In this document: positions 59,501 through 64,000 of the stretch, piece after piece | Position numbering within the stretch: the stretch's first letter is position 1 | How the letters are laid out: each line of letters starts with the position of its first letter | DNA from: an uncultured Gemella sp. | Lineage (GTDB): Bacteria; Bacillota; Bacilli; Staphylococcales; Gemellaceae | Length of the DNA: 64,000 nucleotides | Direction: 5' to 3' | NCBI GenBank assembly: GCA_900555985.1 | Contig: USNF01000001.1 | Coordinates: 1 to 64,000, forward strand | Position numbers and translations under genes: made by a program | The notes under the pieces: model-generated | The model's database searches: none | Told to the model about the DNA's origin: nothing | Seen by the model: only the letters and a program-made list of their open reading frames with translations

Positions 59501-59690
59501 AGATGTTGCTACATTTACGAAAGTAACTTCTGAGTCTCAAAAGAAAACAGCTAAGGAACAACAAGAGAAATTAATCAATATTCCTAGACTATTTAAATAT
59601 GACACTTTACAAGAAATTGTTAAAGGTAAACGTAGAACTAAAACTAATAGTATGAATGTATATAATGCTCTTGAGCTAGCAATCGGATAA
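56571..59690 (+). CDS. Large SNF2/DEAD-type helicase (1,039 aa)
   Basis: The N-terminal ~280 residues have no recognised domain. The helicase core then shows QRGVIETVSRTLKKQ (Q-motif region), FIVASMGSGKTLMAMSACYL (motif I), IADEIQELKGKDS (II), LCLTGTLLNGYASS (III), VLVYYHWTNRT (IV), VLCNPSLVETGLDLLAF (V) and MRQASRRSWRLSQ (VI). A ~150-residue insertion lies between motifs I and II. It would translocate on DNA, and it follows the DUF6094-like gene by 76 bases after an AAGGAGGAA site. Confidence 0.88.
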   Translation: MALSFSVGNLPSMKGNVTLFSSHGIAFMSGFGYSTLVKSIQSELKRNIKICNSRYTLDAKAKTLVLETAKIPNSDFSNIIIYAKDFTERKDESSNNETINFNIFVEMESKYEHSWSNIDTSRDAYYTWEIDEFLTDVYKAVEPELKQKVLDVAFNKFYNLCPVPIKKEWTDFLLKKLRSRYCVTAFSGMDIRKDKRMFGWNISAKVNTIIEILSTGIKEDEISVCATKEVSNTIKEVTGLDTYLNSYKEVLAEKIKDNFVPMFNPEIDTYSKDLTEVADYVDYIGNINLYDAQRGVIETVSRTLKKQKSVFIVASMGSGKTLMAMSACYLHNLTENNNQQMTNVIMCPGHLVEKWKREVEMRLPQSKSVIVNNFNDLLDIQSDITNTKRGYHLWIVMSKEAAKYGYEERPAVIWKNQKDKSTGVTGYYASPVTGKPIYRYEYHGTGRRRYQIKLNLTELDFLKPNKDNYIINETIQVFNNETKRWEDKIIKTKLWTPVNSALDDNAKWIKVGKHGYVEVNKIRKLYNEISGKDINGRNKLEKTLLPEFDKILNGEVPIQRAPRKYPIAKYINKFLKGHIDYFIADEIQELKGKDSLQGQAFGILLATAKKSLCLTGTLLNGYASSLYYTLFRAFPQLMKKEGFEYSTESEKEFVRMYGVYKTISSWIIGDNNQKKSGLSTKEMPGISPLIFTKFLLENAVFMTQEDMSEAMPGYEEIPIGIDMDEPLANVYNAMQDNIKTELSRSSTGKMKVMSQITQLMSVYPDQPYGQKQIINPDNGKIVYTPEELTEFTNKKAEELLRICKEKKEAGEKVLVYYHWTNRTDIGTDLPKYLEENGIKAITMTSSVKSSTREEWLDKKLKAGYDVVLCNPSLVETGLDLLAFTTIVFYQMGYNLFTMRQASRRSWRLSQDKDVQVYFLYYKGTIQETILSLMASKLQASMAIEGKFTEEGLNAMSNNDDILNQIAMSITDGIKDTVDVATFTKVTSESQKKTAKEQQEKLINIPRLFKYDTLQEIVKGKRRTKTNSMNVYNALELAIG

Positions 59691-59699
59691 AAAATAATT

Positions 59700-59730
59700 G
59701 GCGGTCTTGTTAGGCCGCCTTTATTTTTTT
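59700..59730 (+). terminator. Rho-independent terminator after helicase
   Basis: GGCGGTC (59700-59706) pairs with GGCCGCC (59713-59719, one wobble), followed by TTTATTTTTTT. Confidence 0.85.
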
Positions 59731-59804
59731 ATTAATGGTAATAATAGTTAATAGATATTTAAAAAATATTATTATTGTTAATAAGAAAATAAAGGATTAT
59801 AGAT

Positions 59805-60395
59805 ATGCTATTAAACATTTTAATTACGAAAGCAGCTGTTGCATTATTTTGCATGGCAATTTTAGTGTCGATAATATTTACTTTTAAAAAATTAAAAATC
59901 ATGCGTTTTAAACATGGCAAAGAGACTACAATCGTTGTCGGTCGAAAAAAGATTTATCTCTATTGCTTTTTAACTATGTTATTGTCTATAATATTATTGG
60001 CTATATTTTTACCACCTATCAATTACATTATGCATCAAGATGATGTACAAAATGCAAATAATCGTGTATTAGTGCAAAGAAATTATGAACCTGATGAAAA
60101 AGCTTTTATATTAAATAGTCCTTTTATTGTTAGAGGATATGTCGAAAAACATATTGACCTTAACGGAGAAACATGTGCTGTTATCACTAATGAAATAAAA
60201 GGTTCTAACATAGAAAGTAATAGTCGAGTTAATTTCGTATATATTATCGATAAAGATAACGAGTTAAAAGATGGTACTCGTGTAGATGTTGTTAGCAAAG
60301 CATTGCGTTTTACTAACGTATATGTAATTAATGAACAATACAAAACAATTGTTTTTGGTGAATATATTGTTGATATGCCAAGAAAGGACATATGA
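59805..60395 (+). CDS. Membrane protein with extracytoplasmic domain (196 aa)
   Basis: Two hydrophobic segments at about residues 7-28 and 48-68 flank a basic loop (KKLKIMRFKHGKE). The C-terminal ~125 residues probably face the outside (SPFIVRGYVEKHIDLNGETC; SNSRVNFVYIID), with a beta-rich OB-like or NfeD-like appearance. No family is recognised. Confidence 0.65.
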   Translation: MLLNILITKAAVALFCMAILVSIIFTFKKLKIMRFKHGKETTIVVGRKKIYLYCFLTMLLSIILLAIFLPPINYIMHQDDVQNANNRVLVQRNYEPDEKAFILNSPFIVRGYVEKHIDLNGETCAVITNEIKGSNIESNSRVNFVYIIDKDNELKDGTRVDVVSKALRFTNVYVINEQYKTIVFGEYIVDMPRKDI

Positions 60396-60400
60396 TATAA

Positions 60401-60673
60401 ATGAGAGATTTTGGATTTGAACCTTCTCGATTTTCCGAGACTAAACAATTAATTCAATATATTTTTGATTTTAAAAATGGATATTCTGCTATCGTAAATG
60501 AAAATTTTTATGCTGCTTATAATTATAATGAGCCATTATTTGAAATCTATGTAACAGATAATACATATAATATTTTGTCTGGTTTTGAAAAATATAATGG
60601 ATATAAAACGCAAGAAGAAGTATCTTCTATTTTAAAAGAAATTAATGTATTAAAAGCTAAGAAGGTTAAATAA
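60401..60673 (+). CDS. Hypothetical protein (90 aa)
   Basis: The ATG follows GAAAGGACATATGATATAA. It has an aromatic-rich beta segment (YSAIVNENFYAAYNYNEPLF; EIYVTDNTYNILSGF) and a basic end. It is the middle of a closely spaced three-gene block; no family is recognised. Confidence 0.65.
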   Translation: MRDFGFEPSRFSETKQLIQYIFDFKNGYSAIVNENFYAAYNYNEPLFEIYVTDNTYNILSGFEKYNGYKTQEEVSSILKEINVLKAKKVK

Positions 60674-60675
60674 CT

Positions 60676-61164
60676 ATGTGGCTATTGAAACGAATGTTAT
60701 ATCCTAATGAAGTAATGGATTGTGATGCATCTGGCACTATTATGGTAGTTGGTGATTATTACTATGAAAATACTGAAACAGGAGAAAAGATATTAGCTAC
60801 TTATTGGCAAAAGAAAAAACTCCAACAATTAAAAGATAATAATCCATTACAAGATTTATTAGACCAAGCTAAAGATGACAAAAAAGAAAAACAAGATGCT
60901 AAAAAAGAAAAACAAGAAGAATTATCTGATTTAATGTTAGATGATACTAAATTTAATAGATATGATTATCAAAATATAGATGATAACTCTATTAATAATG
61001 ATATGACATGGAGTTTTAGAATGGACCCTGTAGACCAAACTACATATGATGGTAGACGTTATTATGGTGAAAGAAGATATTATGATAACGATAGGCATCA
61101 TGCTCGACTCGAAGGTGATTTTAAAACAAATCATGAATTAAATACATTTAGAAATAATCCATAG
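60676..61164 (+). CDS. Hypothetical protein (162 aa)
   Basis: The first ~50 residues look beta-rich (TIMVVGDYYYENTETGEKI), the middle is a highly charged Lys/Glu/Asp-rich helix (AKDDKKEKQDAKKEKQEELS), and the end is Tyr/Arg/Asp-rich (DGRRYYGERRYYDNDRHHAR). It may be a disordered structural or scaffold protein. No family is recognised. Confidence 0.65.
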   Translation: MWLLKRMLYPNEVMDCDASGTIMVVGDYYYENTETGEKILATYWQKKKLQQLKDNNPLQDLLDQAKDDKKEKQDAKKEKQEELSDLMLDDTKFNRYDYQNIDDNSINNDMTWSFRMDPVDQTTYDGRRYYGERRYYDNDRHHARLEGDFKTNHELNTFRNNP

Positions 61165-61173
61165 GAGGGAAGC

Positions 61174-61944
61174 TTGAAAGAAGATTATGGCACAATGTCT
61201 GATGTTGATGGTGGTCAATATTGGGCAAAACAATCTGGTAGTGCTTCATTAGAAGGTGCACAAGCTTGTGCAACAGATATTTTAGAAGCACTTGGTAAAT
61301 GGTATTATGAAAAATCTGGTGGCAATAAATTATTATTAACATCTGGTACAGATGGTCATCATGCATCTGGTACGCCTCACTGTCATGCTACTGGTTGGAA
61401 AATAGACGTATCTGACTATGGCGGTGCAGGCTTACTTGTTAATGAAGGTTCTGAACCTGGTCCATTAGTAGATGAATTTTTACGATATGGTGCTTCTCTT
61501 GGTTTAGGTATGAACTGGGAGGGATATCAAGATGGTGCTGCTAATAATGAACATATAGATATTGCTTTTGATGGTGACGCTTGGTCTCATTATTCTTATG
61601 GTGGCAATGGTTGGGGCGGTGGAGCTTCTGGTGCTAAAAATGGTTCTAGCAATGGAGCTGGTGCTAAAGGTGGCTCTTCTATTTCTGGTTCTGCTTCTTC
61701 TGATAGAGGATTTCGTATTGTCCCCAAAGGAAGAGATAGAGTAGAGATTACTAAACTTCCGCAAGGTAAAACATATTGTGAACCTATTTATCCAGATTTA
61801 GTATGTGTATCTGATACTATTCCTCAATGGGTATTAGCTAATACTATTGAAGTAACTAATCAAGATGCCACACAAAATAAAGAAGATGAAGGTGCAGATT
61901 CTGATGTTAAAGCTCCTAATGGTAAATTCTTTAAACAAAATGAT
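61174..61944 (+). CDS. M15-type peptidase / cell-wall protein, exon 1
   Basis: The TTG start at 61174 follows GGAGGGAAGC. Exon 1 encodes 257 residues. A peptidase M15/VanY-like zinc site is visible: CHATGWKIDV (H-x2-G-x3-D) near residue 72 and NEHIDIAF near residue 127. A Gly/Ser/Ala-rich linker (about 145-175) leads to a second domain. The unspliced frame stops at 61947, just after a group I intron boundary; spliced, it continues at 63726 for a 300-aa protein. Probable role: peptidoglycan cleavage in lysis or entry. Confidence 0.72.
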
Positions 61945-62370
61945 TAAGTGTGCTACGCATACTCGTGACTTTAGTCATGAGTAAGTAGCACGTATAGTCC
62001 ACATATTCAGTAATGAGTATGTGCCAAATGGTAACATTCGGAAATCTATCTAATTGCTGGAAACCCCTAAAGCTCAAAGTACTTATATATATTTAATATA
62101 TAATGAGTTACGAAAGTAGAAACAAATCTTTGAGATGAGATGTGGTTAAATCCTAAGTCTTATAAAATAATGGGCAATCAGCAGCGAAGCTTTATTAAAA
62201 ATCTTAATAAAGAACGTTCAACGACTAGAGCGAGAGCTCGTACACTGCAAGTCAATAATGGCAGTGGAAATGGTAGAGGTCCTTTTATAAAAAAGGATTA
62301 AGATATAGTCTGTGCTTTATCGAAAGATAAAGGTGCGAGTAGTGTCGCCGCATTAAAAGTGACGTTTTGA
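61945..62370 (+). ncRNA. Group I intron core of IStron copy 3
   Basis: AATTGCTGGAAACCCCTAAA (about 62052), TGGTTAAATCCTAAGT, AATGGGCAATCAGCAGCGAA, GAACGTTCAACGACTA and AAGATATAGTCTGTGC (about 62302) are identical or nearly so to copy 2. Confidence 0.88.
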
Positions 62371-62421
62371 TGTGAACAATCATCCTCTTAAAAAATTTTG
62401 CAGTTCTTATATATATTATTA

Positions 62422-62450
62422 TAGACACTTTTTTAATTTTATATTATAAT
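62422..62450 (+). promoter_or_regulatory. Promoter for tnpB copy 3
   Basis: TAGACA (62422-62427), 17-base spacer, TATAAT (62445-62450). Confidence 0.6.
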
Positions 62451-62490
62451 ATTTATTATTAAATATAATTTTAAGAAAGGAAATAAGATT

Positions 62491-63585
62491 TTGGAAAGAG
62501 CATTTAAAGTTAGAATATATCCAAATGAAAATCAAATACAATTATTAAATCAAACGTTTGGTTGCGTTAGATATATTTATAATTATTTTCTAAATAGAAA
62601 AATAAACTTCTACGAAGAAAATAATGAAGGCTTAACTTATAATGAATGTTCTAAAGAATTAACTCAACTAAAGAAAGAAAATGAGTGGCTTAAAAGTCCA
62701 GATAAATGTGCATTACAAAATGCACTTAAAAATTTAGATGCGGCCTATCAAAATTTCTTTAATAAACGAGCTAACTTTCCTAATTTTAAATCGAGAAAAT
62801 CTTTTAAAGATTCTTATAAAACTAATTGTAATTTAAGATTTGAAAATAATAAAATTAGAATTCCTAAAATAGGTTGGATAAAAATTAAAGGATATAAAGA
62901 AATATCTGGAAGAATTTTATCCATTACTATTTCTAAAAATAAATCTAATCAATTTTTTGCTAGTATTTGTGTAACTGAATTCGAACCACAACAGTTTGAG
63001 AAAACCAATCAAAATGTAGGTATCGATTTAGGCCTTAAAGAATTTGCAATTTTTAATACTGGTGAAAAAATTAATAATCCTAGATTTTTTGTAGAGTCTC
63101 AAAAGAAATTAGCTAAAATGCAACGAAAACTTGTTAAAAAAGTTTTTGAAAGCAATAATTATTTTAAATATAAAATTAAAGTAGCCAGATTTCAAGAGAA
63201 AATAAAAAATCAACGATTAGATTTTTTACATAAATTATCTATTAGATTAGTTAAAGAATATGATATTATTTGCATTGAAACATTAAGAGTTAAAAATATG
63301 ATGAAAAATCATAAATTAGCTAAATCGATTCAAGATGTTTCATTATCAGAATTTGTACGTCAATTAGAATATAAAGCTAGATGGTATGGAAAAGTAATTT
63401 CTAAAATAGATACTTTTTATCCATCTAGTCAATTATGTTCTAATTGCGGTTATAAAAATCCTGACATTAAAAATCTCAATATTCGTGAATATGATTGCCC
63501 TATTTGTGGAATTCATCACAATAGAGATATTAATGCTGCAATTAATATTTTAAATGAAGGATTACGAATTTTAAATTCTATATAA
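62491..63585 (+). CDS. tnpB: TnpB-like RNA-guided nuclease of the IStron, canonical type
   Basis: The TTG start at 62491 follows GAAAGGAAATAAG. The 364-aa protein has the typical N-terminal [20 protein letters not shown] and NYFLNRK region, Ruv[15 protein letters not shown] (Asp179), Ruv[15 protein letters not shown] with Glu, a zinc ribbon (CSNCGY and CPICG), and Ruv[16 protein letters not shown]. This is a canonical TnpB, unlike copies 1 and 2. It would use an RNA from its right end to direct DNA cleavage. Confidence 0.93.
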   Translation: MERAFKVRIYPNENQIQLLNQTFGCVRYIYNYFLNRKINFYEENNEGLTYNECSKELTQLKKENEWLKSPDKCALQNALKNLDAAYQNFFNKRANFPNFKSRKSFKDSYKTNCNLRFENNKIRIPKIGWIKIKGYKEISGRILSITISKNKSNQFFASICVTEFEPQQFEKTNQNVGIDLGLKEFAIFNTGEKINNPRFFVESQKKLAKMQRKLVKKVFESNNYFKYKIKVARFQEKIKNQRLDFLHKLSIRLVKEYDIICIETLRVKNMMKNHKLAKSIQDVSLSEFVRQLEYKARWYGKVISKIDTFYPSSQLCSNCGYKNPDIKNLNIREYDCPICGIHHNRDINAAINILNEGLRILNSI

Positions 63586-63741
63586 ATATATGTAAGAACC
63601 GTGGGGCACACGGGGATAGCCTATTAAATTTACTCGACCTCTGGCCTTAATTAATAATTTTATTAATTAAAGTTAAGTTGGGCGTAAATAGGAACCTCGC
63701 GACTTTAGTCGTAAGAGGATGTCAGTTGCAGTATTTACTAG
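63586..63741 (+). ncRNA. Predicted TnpB guide RNA of copy 3 and adjacent guide
   Basis: The sequence AAGAACCGTGGGGCACACGG followed by GGATAGCC and the GACTTTAGTC hairpin near the right end resembles the omega RNA region at the 3' side of IS605 elements. The guide would begin at 63726, the 3' exon. Limits are approximate. Confidence 0.6.
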
Positions 63742-63857
63742 ATAATAAATATACTAAAGAACAAGCTATTGCTATTTTGTCAAATACAGATAAATATAAG
63801 AAAACAGATAATACAAAATCTGATACAGATAAAACAAAAGAAGATGTAAAAAAATAG
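63726..63857 (+). CDS. M15-type peptidase / cell-wall protein, exon 2
   Basis: The exon continues exon 1 in frame as LQYLLDNKYTKEQAIAIL, followed by a Lys/Thr/Asp-rich tail and a TAG stop. There is no start codon or ribosome site of its own, so splicing is the simplest explanation. Confidence 0.75.
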   Translation: MQYLLDNKYTKEQAIAILSNTDKYKKTDNTKSDTDKTKEDVKK

Positions 63858-63867
63858 ATATCTGTGA

Positions 63868-63911
63868 TATAATATTGGTGTTACTATAAAAATAACACCA
63901 ATATTTTTTTA
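63868..63911 (+). promoter_or_regulatory. TATAAT box overlapping a terminator hairpin
   Basis: TATAAT (63868-63873) overlaps AATATTGGTGTTA (63871-63883), which pairs exactly with TAACACCAATATT (63893-63905), followed by T residues. Confidence 0.7.
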
Positions 63912-63930
63912 AAGAAATGGTAGGTGAAGT

Positions 63931-64000
63931 ATGGCTGAAGAGCAAAGGAATAAAGTAAAAACTACTATTGAAGAAAATCCTAAGCCTACAGATAAACAAG
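63931..64000 (+). CDS. Partial CDS at window end
   Basis: An ATG at 63931 follows GGTAGGTGAAGT. Only 23 residues (polar, charged) are visible before the window ends, so no function can be assigned. Confidence 0.6.
   Translation, partial: MAEEQRNKVKTTIEENPKPTDKQ

Larger units (their letters stand above)
61945..63725 (+). mobile_element. IStron (group I intron fused to tnpB), copy 3, divergent TnpB
   Basis: The 1,781-base element splits the M15-type gene between AAAATGAT (ending 61944) and TTGCAGTAT (63726). The left end has a subterminal hairpin CTCGTGACTTTAGTCATGAG and the right end a matching CTCGCGACTTTAGTCGTAAGAG, then GTCAG. The intron core closely matches copy 2, but its TnpB is a different lineage. 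The element follows the same insertion motif (AAAATG-A/C-T) as copy 2. Confidence 0.88.

Noticed and set aside
1..64000. Integrase, terminase, portal, capsid or tnpA genes
   Set aside because: Searched for by motif in the translated frames; none is visible, so lifestyle and virion type are left open.

Overview
The window is a fragment of a large, AT-rich, double-stranded DNA phage genome, probably infecting a low-GC Bacillota host. Essentially every convincing gene is on the + strand. Genes are tightly packed with ATGA/TAATG overlaps, strong Shine-Dalgarno sites and the standard code with TAA, TAG and TGA all used as stops. There are phage lysis genes, tRNAs and a large DNA-metabolism module. 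No terminase, capsid, portal or integrase gene is visible, so morphology and lifestyle cannot be read from this piece.

Layout. 0-1.5 kb: an IS605-type tnpB element cut by the window edge. 1.5-9.3 kb: small, mostly unknown early-type genes, with a DUF3310 protein, a macro-domain protein next to a Panacea/DUF4065-type protein, a dUTPase and a secreted 3D-domain protein. 9.5-12 kb: four tRNAs (Ser, Tyr, initiator fMet, Thr), holin, amidase, a structured noncoding stretch and tRNA-Leu. 12.1-15.9 kb: small unknown genes. 15.9-16.5 kb: a noncoding block with a direct-repeat array and a long inverted repeat. 16.5-18.4 kb: phage ClpP and ClpX. 19-35 kb: SSB-like proteins, DNA gyrase B and A, RecA, a resolvase-like nuclease, a uracil-DNA glycosylase-like protein, a Rad52-type annealing protein and NrdG. 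35.7-40.4 kb: a Ycf46-like AAA ATPase, a DUF1257 protein and a DUF2997 protein, with an IscB element between them. 40.4-59.7 kb: UvrD/PcrA helicase, two SF2/SNF2 helicases, Gam-like protein, DnaG primase, HU, Nudix protein, a short PHP-less C-family DNA polymerase and a degenerate methyltransferase-like protein. 59.8-64 kb: membrane and cell-wall proteins, including an M15-type peptidase.

The outstanding property is the load of self-splicing and RNA-guided mobile elements. gyrB carries two group I introns, gyrA one and recA one. Each falls inside a highly conserved motif, and three carry LAGLIDADG homing endonucleases with their own promoters. Two further insertions are IStrons: a group I intron core fused to a TnpB gene, whose IS ends coincide with the splice sites. 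One sits in the overlap of a small membrane-protein gene and the Gam-like gene and, if spliced as predicted, restores both reading frames. The other interrupts the M15 peptidase gene. The two IStrons share an intron core but carry TnpB proteins of different lineages. An IscB with an upstream structured RNA region and a third tnpB element complete the set. A recurrent intergenic signal, a TATAAT box (often CCTTGTATAAT) in or right beside a terminator-like hairpin, punctuates the operons.
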